In this document: one piece after another, positions 50,650-63,848 of the stretch
Layout: every line of letters begins with the position of its first letter
How positions within the stretch are numbered: position 1 is the stretch's first letter
Program-made: the position numbers and the translations under genes
Notes under the pieces: generated by a model
Database searches by the model: none
What the model was told of the DNA's origin: nothing
What the model saw: only the letters and a program-made list of their open reading frames with translations
Assembly: GCA_943735955.1 (NCBI GenBank)
Contig: OX030964.1
Coordinates: 416,075 to 480,074, forward strand
Source of the DNA: Piscicola geometra
Taxonomy: Eukaryota; Annelida; Clitellata; Hirudinida; Piscicolidae
Length of the DNA stretch: 64,000 bases
Reading direction: 5' to 3'

Positions 50650-53600
50650 TATTGCATATTTACATAAATTGCATATTTACATATATTGCATATTTACATA
50701 TATTGCATATATTTATATATTGCATATTTACATATATTTCATATTTACATATATTGCATATTTACATATATTGCATATTTACATATATTGCATATTTACA
50801 TATATTGCATATTTACATATAATGCATATTTACATATATTGCATATTTACATTTATTGCATATTTACGTATATTGCATATTTACATGTATTGCATATTTA
50901 CATATATTGCATATTTGCATATATTGCATATTTACATATAATGCATATGTACATATATTGCATCTTTACATATATTGCATATTTACATATATTGCATATT
51001 TACATATATTGCATATTTACATATATTGCATATTTACATATATTGCATATTTAGATATATTGCATATTTACATATATTGCTTATTTACATATATTGCATA
51101 TTTACATATATTACATACTTACATATATTGCATATTTACATATATTGCATATTTACATATATTGCATATTTACATATATTGCATATTTACATATATTGCA
51201 TATTTACATATATTGCAAATTTACATATATTGCATATTTACATATATTGCATATTTACATATATTGCATATTTACATATATTGCATATTTACATATATTG
51301 CATATTTACATATATTAAATGTTTACATATATTGCATATTTACACATATTGCATATTTACATATATTACATATTTACATATATTGCATATTTAAATATAT
51401 TGCATATTTACATATATTGCATATTTACATATATTGCATATTTACATATATTGCATATTTACATATATTGAATATTTACATATATTGCATATTTACATAT
51501 ATTGCATATTTACATATATTGCATATTTACATATATTGCATATTTACATATATTGCATATTTACATATATTGCATATTTACATATATTGCATATTTACAT
51601 ATATTGCATATTTACATATATTAAATGTTTACATATATTGCATATTTACACATATTGCATATTTACATATATTGCATATTTACATATATTACATATTTAC
51701 ATATATTACATATTCACATATATTGCATATTTACATATATTGCATATTTACATATATTGCATATTTACATATATTGCATATTTACATATATTGCATACTT
51801 ACATATATTGAATATTTACATATATTGCATATTTACATATATTGCATATTTACATATATTGCATATTTACATATATTGCATATTTACATTTATTGCATAT
51901 TTACATATATTGCATATTTACATTTATTGCATATTTACATATATTGCATATTTACATATATTGCATATTTACATATATTGCATATTTACATATATTGCAT
52001 ATTAACATATATTGGTTATTAACAAATATTGGATATTTACATATATTGCATATTTACATATATTGCATATTTACATATATTGCATATTAACATATATTGG
52101 ATATTAACATATATTGGATATTTACATATATTGCATATTTACATATATTGCATATTTACATATATTGCATCTTTAAATATATTGCATATTTACATTCATT
52201 GCATATTTACATATATTGCATATTTACATATATTGCATATTTGCATATATTGAATATTTACATATAATGCATATTTACATATATTGCATACTTACATATA
52301 TTGCATATTAACATATATTGCATATTTACATATATTGCATATTTACATATATTGCATATTAACATATATTGGATATTAACATATATTGGATATTTACATA
52401 TATTGCATATTTACATATATTGCATATTTACATATATTGCATATTTACATATATTGCATATTTACATATATTAAATGTTTACATATATTGCATATTTACA
52501 CATATTGCATATTTACATATATTACATATTTACATATATTGCATATTTACATATATTGCATATTTACATATATTGCATATTTACATATATTGCATATTTA
52601 CATATATTGCATATTTACATATATTGCATATTTACATAAATTGCATATTTATATATATTGCATATTTACATATATTGCATATATTTATATATTGCATATT
52701 TACATATATTTCATATTTACATATATTGCATATTTACATATATTGCATATTTACATATATTGCATATTTACATATATTGCATATTTACATATAATGCATA
52801 TTTACATATATTGCATATTTACATTTATTGCATATTTACGTATATTGCATATTTACATGTATTGCATATTTACATATATTGCATATTTGCATATATTGCA
52901 TATTTACATATAATGCATATGTACATATATTGCATCTTTACATATATTGCATATTTACATATATTGCATATTTACATATATTGCATATTTACATATATTG
53001 CATATTTACATATATTGCATATTTAGATATATTGCATATTTACATATATTGCTTATTTACATATATTGCATATTTACATATATTACATACTTACATATAT
53101 TGCATATTTACATATATTGCATATTTACATATATTGCATATTTACATATATTGCATATTTACATAAATTGCATATTTACATATATTGCAAATTTACATAT
53201 ATTGCATATTTACATATATTGCATATTTACATATATTGCATATTTACATATATTGCATATTTACATATATTGCATATTTACATATATTAAATGTTTACAT
53301 ATATTGCATATTTACACATATTGCATATTTACATATATTACATATTTACATATATTGCATATTTAAATATATTGCATATTTACATATATTGCATATTTAC
53401 ATATATTGCATATTTACATATATTGCATATTTACATATATTGAATATTTACATATATTGCATATTTACATATATTGCATATTTACATATATTGCATATTT
53501 ACATATATTGCATATTTACATATATTGCATATTTACATATATTGCATATTTACATAAATTGCATATTTACATATATTAAATGTTTACATATATTGCATAT

Positions 53601-53870
53601 TTACACATATTGCATATTTACATATATTGCATATTTACATATATTACATATTTACATATATTACATATTCACATATATTGCATATTTACATATATTGCAT
53701 ATTTACATATATTGCATATTTACATATATTGCATATTTACATATATTGCATACTTACATATATTGAATATTTACATATATTGCATATTTACATATATTGC
53801 ATATTTACATATATTGCATATTTACATATATTGCATATTTACATTTATTGCATATTTACATATATTGCAT
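50650..53870. repeat. HOR region I: 1,972-bp repeat
   Basis: About 50,650-51,905 recurs at about 52,622-53,870 with an offset of 1,972 bp (116 monomers), dropping to 1,955 bp past 51,600 because one monomer is missing. Shared markers are CATATATTTATATATTG with the TTT-ending monomer, CATATTTACGTATATTG, CATATTTACATGTATTG, CATATGTACATATATTG, CATATTTAGATATATTG, an ATTACATACTTAC junction, TTGCAAATTTAC, two ATTAAATG junctions and CATATTCACATATATTG. Private changes include an extra TTACATAAATTG near 53,160 and another near 53,553 in the second copy. Confidence 0.83.
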
Positions 53871-54289
53871 ATTTACATATATTAAATAATTACATATATT
53901 GCATATTTACACATATTGCATATTTACATATATTGCATATTTACATATATTACATATTTACATATATTGCATATTTACATATATTGCATATTTACATTTA
54001 TTGCATGCTAACATATATTGCATATTTACATATATTGCATATTTACATATATTGCATATTTACATATATTGCATATTTACATATATTGCATATTTACATA
54101 TATTGCATATATACATATATTGCATATTTACATATATTGCATATTTACATATATTGCATATTTACATATATTAAATGTTTACATATATTGCATATTTACA
54201 CATATTGCATATTTACATATATTGCATATTAACATATATTGGTTATTAACAAATATTGGATATTTACATATATTGCATATTTACATATA
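53871..54289. repeat. Junction segment
   Basis: This short stretch joins two HOR families. It has the variants ATTAAATAATTAC (about 53,881), CATGCTAACATATATTG (about 54,004), CATATATACATATATTG, an ATTAAATG junction and the last GTTATTAACAAATATTG monomer of the window (about 54,239). I see no repeat unit that it completes and no gene. Confidence 0.65.
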
Positions 54290-56468
54290 TTGCATATTTA
54301 CACATATTGCATATTTACATATATTGCATATTTACATAAATTACATATTTACATATATTGGATATTTACATATATTGCATATTTACATATATTGCATATT
54401 TACATATATTGCATATTTACATATATTGCATATTTACATATATTGCATCTTTAAATATATTGGATATTTACATATATTGCATATTTACATATATTGCATA
54501 TTTACATATATTGCATCTTTGAATATATTGCATATTTACATATATTGCATATTTACATATATTGCACATTTACATATATTGCATATTTGCATATATTGCA
54601 TATTTACATATAATGCATATTTACATATATTGCATACTTACATATATTGCATATTTACATATATTGCATATTTACATATATTGCATATTTACATATATTG
54701 CAAATTTACATATATTGGATATTAACATATATTGGATATTTACATATATTGCATATTTACATATATTGCATATTTACATATATTGCATATTGCATATTGC
54801 ATATTAACATATATTAAATGTTTACATATATTGCATATTTACACATATTGCATATTTACATATATTACATATTTACATATATTGCATATTTACTTATATT
54901 GCATATTTACATATATTGCATATTTACATATATTGCATATTTACATATATTGCATATTTACATATAATGCATTTTTACATATATTGCATTTTTACATATA
55001 TTGCATATTTACATATATTGCATATTTACATATATTGCATATTTACATATATTGCATATTTACATATATTGCATATTTACATATATTAAATGTTTACATA
55101 TATTGCATATTTACACATATTGCATATTTACATATATTGCATATTTACATATATTACATATTTACATATATTGCATATTTACATATATTGCATATTTACA
55201 TTTATTGCATATTTACATATATTGCATATTTACATATATTGCATATTTACATATATTGCATATTTACATATATTGCATATTTACATATATTGCATATTTA
55301 CATATATTGCATATTTACATATATTGCATATTTACATATATTGCATATTTACACATATTGCATATTTACATATATTGCATATTTACATAAATTACATATT
55401 TACATATATTGCATATTTACATATATTGCATATTTACATATATTGCATATTTACATATATTGCATATTTACATATATTGCATATTTACATATATTGCATC
55501 TTTAAATATATTGGATATTTACATATATTGCATATTTACATATATTGCATATTTACATATATTGCATCTTTGAATATATTGCATATTTACATATATTGCA
55601 TATTTACATATATTGCACATTTACATATATTGCATATTTACACATATTGCATATTTACATATAATGCATATTTACATATATTGCATACTTACATATATTG
55701 CATATTTACATATATTGCATATTTACATATATTGCATATTTACATATATTGCAAATTTACATATATTGGATATTAACATATATTGGATATTTACATATAT
55801 TGCATATTTACATATATTGCATATTTACATATATTGCCTATTGCATATTGCATATTAACATATATTAAATGTTTACATATATTGCATATTTACACATATT
55901 GCATATTTACATATATTACATATTTACATATATTGCATATTTACTTATATTGCATATTTACATATATTGCATATTTACATATATTGCATATTTACATATA
56001 TTGCATATTTACATATAATGCATTTTTACATATATTGCATTTTTACATATATTGCATATTTACATATATTGCATATTTACATATATTGCATATTTACATA
56101 TATTGCATATTTACATATATTGCATATTTACATATATTAAATGTTTACATATATTGCATATTTACACATATTGCATATTTACATATATTGCATATTTACA
56201 TATATTACATATTTACATATATTGCATATTTACATATATTGCATATTTACATTTATTGCATATTTACATATATTGCATATTTACATATATTGCATATTTA
56301 CATATATTGCATATTTACATATATTGCATATTTACATATATTGCATATTTACATATATTGCATATTTACATATATTGCATATTTACATATATTGCATATT
56401 TACATATATTGCATATTTACATATATTGCATATTTACATATATTGCATATTTACATATATTGCATATT
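54290..56468. repeat. HOR region J: 1,051-bp repeat next to the first telomere block
   Basis: Two copies, about 54,290-55,340 and 55,341-56,391, are offset by 1,051 bp, which is 61 monomers plus 14 bp. The extra 14 bp are two 7-bp mini-monomers at 54,786-54,799 and 55,837-55,850; the second set has one substitution, giving CCTATTG. Other shared markers are ATTACATATTTAC preceded by TTTACATAAA, CATCTTTAAATATATTG, CATCTTTGAATATATTG, TTGCACATTTAC, TTGCAAATTTAC, CATATTTACTTATATTG, CATTTTTACATATATTG and a CATATTTACATTTATTG. The region ends in about 13 uninterrupted canonical monomers that run into the first CCCTAA block. Confidence 0.85.
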
Positions 56469-56766
56469 TAACCCTAATTCTAACCCTAACCCTAACCCTA
56501 ACCCTAACCCTAACCCTAACCCTAACCCTAACCCTAACCCTAACCCTAACTTTAATCCTAACCCTAACCCTAACCCTAACCCTAACCCTAATCCTAACCC
56601 TAACCCTAACCCTAACCCTAACCCTAACCCTAACTCTAACCCTAACCCTAACCCTAACCCTAACCCTAACCCTAACCATAACCCTTACCCTAACCCTAAC
56701 CCTAACCCTAACCTAACCCTAATCCTAACCCTAACCCTAACCCTAACCCTAACCCTAACCCTAACC
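56469..56766. repeat. Interstitial telomere-type block 1, degenerate (CCCTAA)n, 298 bp
   Basis: The satellite gives way at 56,469 to TAACCC hexamers and resumes at 56,767. The C-rich strand reads CCCTAA on the plus strand, so the TTAGGG strand is the minus strand. Most hexamers are perfect. Variants occur in a fixed order: CTAATTCT near 56,474, CTAACTTTAATCC near 56,548, TAATCCTAAC at 56,589, TAACTCTAAC at 56,631 (unique to this block), CCATAACCCTTACCC near 56,676, a hexamer shortened by one base (AACCTAAC near 56,710) and a second TAATCC near 56,719. Satellite on both sides makes the block interstitial, not a chromosome end. The NPNP and LTLT plus-strand reading and the VRVR minus-strand reading are artefacts of the hexamer. 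Confidence 0.96.
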
Positions 56767-59009
56767 ATATTTACATATATTGCATATTTACACATATTGC
56801 ATCTTTACATATATTGCATATTTACATATTTTGCATATTTACATATATTGCATCTTTAAATATATTGCATATTTACATATTTTGCATATTTACATATATT
56901 GCATATTTACATATATTGCATATTTGCATATATTGCATATTTACATATAACGCATATTTACATATATTGCATACTTACATATATTGCATATTTACATATA
57001 TTGCATATTTACATATATTGCATATTTACATATATTGCATATTTACATATATTGCATATTTACATATATTGCATATTTACATATATTGCATATTTACATA
57101 TATTGCATACTTACATATATTGCATATATACATATATTGCATATTTACATATATTGCATATTTACATATATTGCATATTTACATATTTTGCATATTTACA
57201 TATATTGCATATTTACATATATTGCATATTTACATATATTGCATATTTACATATATTGCATCTTTAAATATATTGCATATTTACCTATATTGCATATTTA
57301 CATATATTGCATATTTACATATATTGCATATTTGCATATATTGCATATTTACATATAATGCATATTTACATATATTGCATATTTACATATATTGCATATA
57401 TACATATATTGCATATTTACATATATTGCATATTTACATATATTGCATATTTACATATTTTGCATATTAACATATATTGGATATTTACATATATTGCATA
57501 TTTACATATATTGCATATTTACATATATTACATCTTTAAATATATTGCATATTTACATATATTGCATATTTACATATATTGCATATTTACATATATTGCA
57601 TATTTGCATATATTGCATATTTACATATAATGCATATTTACATATATTGCATATTTACATATATTGCAAATTTACATATATTGGATATTAACATATATTG
57701 GATATTTACATATATTGCATATTTACATATATTGCATATTTACATATATTGCATATTGCATATTGCATATTTACATATATTAAATGTTTACATATATTGC
57801 ATATTTACACATATTGCATATTTACATATATTACATATTTAAATATATTGCATATTTACTTATATTGCATATTTACATATATTGCATATTTACATATATT
57901 GCATATTTACATATATTGCATATTTACATATAATGCATATGTACATATATTGCATATTTACATATATTGCATATTTACATATATTGCATATTTACATATA
58001 ATGCATATTTACATATATTGCATATTTACATATATTGCATATTTACATATATTGCATATATACATATATTGCATATTTACATATATTGCATATTTACATA
58101 TATTGCATATTTACATATTTTGCATATTAACATATATTGGATATTTATATATATTGCATATTTACATATATTGCATATTTACATATATTGCATCTTTAAA
58201 TATATTGCATATTTACATATATTGCATATTTACATATATTGCATATTTACATATATTGCATATTTGCATATATTGCATATTTACATATAATGCATATTTA
58301 CATATATTGCATACTTACATATATTGCATATTTACATATATTGCATATTTACATATATTGCATATTTACATATATTGCAAATTTACATATATTGGATATT
58401 AACATATATTGGATATTTACATATATTGCATATTTACATATATTGCATATTTACATATATTGCATATTGCATATTGCATATTTACATATATTAAATGTTT
58501 ACATATATTGCATATTTACACATATTGCATATTTACATATATTACATATTTACATATATTGCATATTTACTTATATTGCATATTTACATATATTGCATAT
58601 TTACATATATTGCATATTTACATATATTGCATATTTACATATAATGCATATTTACATATATTGCATATTTACATATATTGCATATTTACATATATTGCAT
58701 ATTTACATATAATGCATATTTACATATATTGCATATTTACATATATTGCATATTTACATATATTAAATGTTTACATATATTGCATATTTACACATATTGC
58801 ATATTTACATATATTGCATATTTACATATATTACATATTTACATATATTGCATATTTACATATATTGCATATTTACATTTATTGCATATTTACATATATT
58901 GCATATTTACATATATTGCATATTTACATATATTGCATATTTACATATATTGCATATTTACATATATTGCATATTTACATATATTGCATATTTACATATA
59001 TTGCATATT
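56767..59009. repeat. Satellite spacer between telomere blocks 1 and 2 (2,243 bp)
   Basis: Monomers resume directly after the block with CATATTTACACATATTG and CATCTTTACATATATTG. The spacer contains two copies of a 711-bp unit (57,698 recurs at 58,409) that includes the mini-monomer pair, so it holds two pairs (57,752 and 58,463). Other markers are CATATTTGCATATATTG, CATATTTACATATAATG, CATATATACATATATTG and TTTACATATTTTG. The spacer equals 130 monomers plus 28 bp of mini-monomers plus a 5-bp junction remainder. The last ~130 bp before block 2 are canonical monomers. There is no gene. Confidence 0.88.
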
Positions 59010-59283
59010 TAACCCTAATTCTAACCCTAACCCTAACCCTAACCCTAACCCTAACCCTAACCCTAACCCTAACCCTAACTTTAATCCTAACCCTAACCCT
59101 AACCCTAACCCTAACCCTAATCCTAACCCTAACCCTAACCCTAACCCTAACCCTAACCCTAACCCTAACCCTAACCCTAACCCTAACCCTAACCATAACC
59201 CTTACCCTAACCCTAACCCTAACCCTAACCTAACCCTAATCCTAACCCTAACCCTAACCCTAACCCTAACCCTAACCCTAACC
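59010..59283. repeat. Interstitial telomere-type block 2, degenerate (CCCTAA)n, 274 bp
   Basis: It has the same orientation and the same series of degenerate hexamers as block 1, minus the TAACTCTAAC variant, and is 24 bp (four hexamers) shorter. It enters from CATATT as TTTAACCCTAATTC and exits as CTAACCATATTTAC, identical to the other blocks. The first monomer after it carries a private change (TTTACAAATATTG). It is a co-amplified copy of the same ancestral block. Confidence 0.96.
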
Positions 59284-61393
59284 ATATTTACAAATATTGC
59301 ATATTTACACATATTGCATCTTTACATATATTGCATATTTACATATATTGCATATTTACATATATTGCATCTTTAAATATATTGCATATTTACATATTTT
59401 GCATATTTACATATATTGCATATTTACATATATTGCATATTTGCATATATTGCATATTTACATATAATGCATATTTACATATATTGCATACTTACATATA
59501 TTGCATATTTACATATATTGCATATTTACATATATTGCATATTTACATATATTGCATATTTACATATATTGCATATTTACATATATTGCATATTTACATA
59601 TATTGCATATTTGCATATATTGCATATTTACATATAATGCATATTTACATATATTGCATATTTACATATATTGCATATATACATATATTGCATATTTACA
59701 TATATTGCATATTTACATATATTGCATATTTACATATATTGCATATTTATATATATTGCATATTTACATATATTGCATATTTACATATATTGCATATTTG
59801 CATATATTGCATATTTACATATAATGCATATTTACATATATTGCATATTTACATATATTGCATATTTACATATATTGCATATTTACATATATTGCAAATT
59901 TACATATATTGGATATTAACATATATTGGATATTTACATATATTGCATATTTACATATATTGCATATTTACATATATTGCATATTGCATATTGCATATTT
60001 ACATATATTAAATGTTTACATATATTGCATATTTACACATATTGCATATTTACATATATTACATATTTACATATATTGCATATTTACTTATATTGCATAT
60101 TTACATATATTGCATATTTACATATATTGCATATTTACATATATTGCATATTTACATATAATGCATATTTACATATATTGCATATTTACATATATTGCAT
60201 ATTTACATATATTGCATATTTACATATATTGCATATTTACATATATTGCATATTTACATATATTGCATATTTACATATATTAAATGTTTACATATATTGC
60301 ATATTTACACATATTGCATATTTACATATATTGCATATTTACATATATTACATATTTACATATATTGCATATTTACATATATTGCATATTTACATTTATT
60401 GCATATTTACATGTATTGCATATTTACATATATTGCATATTTACATATATTGCATATTTACATATATTGCATATTTACATATATTGCATATTTACATATA
60501 TTGCATATTTACATATATTGCATATTTACATATATTGCATATTTACATATATTGCATATTTACATATATTGCATATTTACATATATTAAATGTTTACATA
60601 TATTGCATATTTACATATATTGCATATTTACATATATTGCATATTTACATATATTGCATATTTACATATATTGCATATTTACATATATTAAATGTTTACA
60701 TATATTGCATATTTACACATATTGCATATTTACATATATTGCATATTTACATATATTACATATTTACATATATTGCATATTTACTTATATTGCATATTTA
60801 CATATATTGCATATTTACATATATTGCATATTTACATATATTGCATATTTACATATAATGCATATTTACATATATTGCATATTTACATATATTGCATATT
60901 TACATATATTGCATATTTACATATATTGCATATTTACATATATTGCATATTTACATATATTGCATATTTACATATATTAAATGTTTACATATATTGCATA
61001 TTTACACATATTGCATATTTACATATATTGCATATTTACATATATTACATATTTACATATATTGCATATTTACATATATTGCATATTTACATTTATTGCA
61101 TATTTACATGTATTGCATATTTACATATATTGCATATTTACATATATTGCATATTTACATATATTGCATATTTACATATATTGCATATTTACATATATTG
61201 CATATTTACATATATTGCATATTTACATATATTGCATATTTACATATATTGCATATTTACATATATTGCATATTTACATATATTGCATATTTACATATAT
61301 TGCATATTTACATATATTGCATATTTACATATATTGCATATTTACATATATTGCATATTTACATATATTGCATATTTACATATATTGCATATT
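59284..61393. repeat. Satellite spacer between telomere blocks 2 and 3 (2,110 bp)
   Basis: The spacer equals 123 monomers plus one 14-bp mini-monomer pair (59,980-59,993) plus the same 5-bp junction remainder. Markers from 59,926 onward recur 2,231 bp later. It contains an inner 697-bp repeat (60,195 recurs at 60,892; ATTAAATG at 60,281 and 60,978) and a CATATTTACATTTATTG monomer followed by CATATTTACATGTATTG, a combination shared with the next spacer but not with the spacer before it. Roughly 16 canonical monomers precede block 3. Confidence 0.88.
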
Positions 61394-61667
61394 TAACCCT
61401 AATTCTAACCCTAACCCTAACCCTAACCCTAACCCTAACCCTAACCCTAACCCTAACCCTAACCCTAACTTTAATCCTAACCCTAACCCTAACCCTAACC
61501 CTAACCCTAATCCTAACCCTAACCCTAACCCTAACCCTAACCCTAACCCTAACCCTAACCCTAACCCTAACCCTAACCATAACCCTTACCCTAACCCTAA
61601 CCCTAACCCTAACCTAACCCTAATCCTAACCCTAACCCTAACCCTAACCCTAACCCTAACCCTAACC
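61394..61667. repeat. Interstitial telomere-type block 3, degenerate (CCCTAA)n, 274 bp
   Basis: Same length as block 2, with the same orientation, the same ordered hexamer variants (ATTCT, ACTTTAATCC, TAATCC, CCATAACCCTTACC, the one-base-short hexamer, TAATCC) and the same entry and exit junctions. It begins 2,384 bp after the start of block 2 and lies inside uninterrupted satellite. Confidence 0.96.
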
Positions 61668-63556
61668 ATATTTACATATATTGCATATTTACACATATTG
61701 CATCTTTACATATATTGCATATTTACATATATTGCATATTTACATATATTGCATCTTTAATTATATTGCATATTTACATATTTTGCATATTTACATATAT
61801 TGCATATTTACATATATTGCATATTTGCATATATTGCATATTTACATATAATGCATATTTACATATATTGCATACTTACATATATTGCATATTTACATAT
61901 AATGCATATTTACATATATTGCATATTTACATATATTGCATATTTACATATATTGCATATTTACATATATTGCATATTTATATATATTGCATATTTACAT
62001 ATATTGCATATTTACATATATTGCATATTTGCATATATTGCATATTTACATATAATGCATATTTACATATATTGCATATTTACATATATTGCATATTTAC
62101 ATATATTGCATTTTTACATATATTGCAAATTTACATATATTGGATATTAACATATATTGGATATTTACATATATTGCATATTTACATATATTGCATATTT
62201 ACATATATTGCATATTGCATATTGCATATTTACATATATTAAATGTTTACATATATTGCATATTTACACATATTGCATATTTACATATATTACATATTTA
62301 CATATATTGCATATTTACTTATATTGCATATTTACATATATTGCATATTTACATATATTGCATATTTACATATATTGCATATTTACATATAATGCATATT
62401 TACATATATTGCATATTTACATATATTGCATATTTACATATATTGCATATTTACATATATTGCATATTTACATATATTGCATATTTACATATATTGCATA
62501 TTTACATATATTAAATGTTTACATATATTGCATATTTACACATATTGCATATTTACATATATTGCATATTTACATATATTACATATTTACATATATTGCA
62601 TGTTTACATATATTGCATATTTACATTTATTGCATATTTACATGTATTGCATATTTACATATATTGCATATTTACATATATTGCATATTTACATATATTG
62701 CATATTTACATATATTGCATATTTACATATATTGCATATTTACATATATTGCATATTTACATATATTGCATATTTACATATATTGCATATTTACATATAT
62801 TGCATATTTATATATATTAAATGTTTACATATATTGCATATTTACATATATTGCATATTTACATATATTGCATATTTACATATATTGCATATTTACATAT
62901 ATTGCATATTTACATATATTAAATGTTTACATATATTGCATATTTACACATATTGCATATTTACATATATTGCATATTTACATATATTACATATTTACAT
63001 ATATTGCATATTTACTTATATTGCATATTTACATATATTGCATATTTACATATATTGCATATTTACATATATTGCATATTTACATATAATGCATATTTAC
63101 ATATATTGCATATTTACATATATTGCATATTTACATATATTGCATATTTACATATATTGCATATTTACATATATTGCATATTTACATATATTGCATATTT
63201 ACATATATTAAATGTTTACATATATTGCATATTTACACATATTGCATATTTACATATATTGCATATTTACATATATTACATATTTACATATATTGCATAT
63301 TTACATATATTGCATATTTACATTTATTGCATATTTACATGTATTGCATATTTACATATATTGCATATTTACATATATTGCATATTTACATATATTGCAT
63401 ATTTACATATATTGCATATTTACATATATTGCATATTTACATATATTGCATATTTACATATATTGCATATTTACATATATTGCATATTTACATATATTGC
63501 ATATTTACATATATTGCATATTTACATATATTGCATATTTACATATATTGCATATT
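61668..63556. repeat. Satellite spacer between telomere blocks 3 and 4 (1,889 bp)
   Basis: This equals the previous spacer less 13 monomers: 110 monomers plus 14 bp of mini-monomers (62,211-62,224) plus the 5-bp remainder. From 62,157 on, its markers match 59,926 onward at 2,231 bp, including the inner 697-bp repeat (62,426 recurs at 63,123). The pure canonical run before block 4 is four monomers (68 bp) shorter than the run before block 3, which accounts for the change from 2,231 to 2,163 bp. There is no gene. Confidence 0.88.
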
Positions 63557-63848
63557 TAACCCTAATTCTAACCCTAACCCTAACCCTAACCCTAACCCTA
63601 ACCCTAACCCTAACCCTAACCCTAACCCTAACCCTAACCCTAACTTTAATCCTAACCCTAACCCTAACCCTAACCCTAACCCTAATCCTAACCCTAACCC
63701 TAACCCTAACCCTAACCCTAACCCTAACCCTAACCCTAACCCTAACCCTAACCCTAACCATAACCCTTACCCTAACCCTAACCCTAACCCTAACCTAACC
63801 CTAATCCTAACCCTAACCCTAACCCTAACCCTAACCCTAACCCTAACC
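63557..63848. repeat. Interstitial telomere-type block 4, degenerate (CCCTAA)n, 292 bp
   Basis: This is the fourth copy, 18 bp (three hexamers) longer than blocks 2 and 3, in the same orientation and with the same ordered variant hexamers and junctions. The TAACTCTAAC variant of block 1 is absent. It begins 2,163 bp after the start of block 3. Confidence 0.96.

Larger units (their letters stand above)
54786..62224. repeat. Paired 7-bp mini-monomers CATATTG (six sites)
   Basis: Two consecutive 7-bp units, CATATTG, replace full monomers at 54,786-54,799, 55,837-55,850 (first unit CCTATTG), 57,752-57,765, 58,463-58,476, 59,980-59,993 and 62,211-62,224. Each equals the 17-bp monomer with ten internal bases missing. 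Each site lies just after a GATATTAACATATATTG/GATATTTACATATATTG cluster and about one monomer before an ATTAAATG junction, so all six descend from one event. They were seen only in the last 10 kb. The listed span is the range of the sites, not one continuous element. Confidence 0.85.

Noticed and set aside
56434..56766. Minus-strand Val-Arg dipeptide frames and plus-strand Asn-Pro or Leu-Thr frames in and around the CCCTAA blocks
   Set aside because: These are direct translations of the telomere hexamer in different frames and recur identically in all four blocks. They are not genes.
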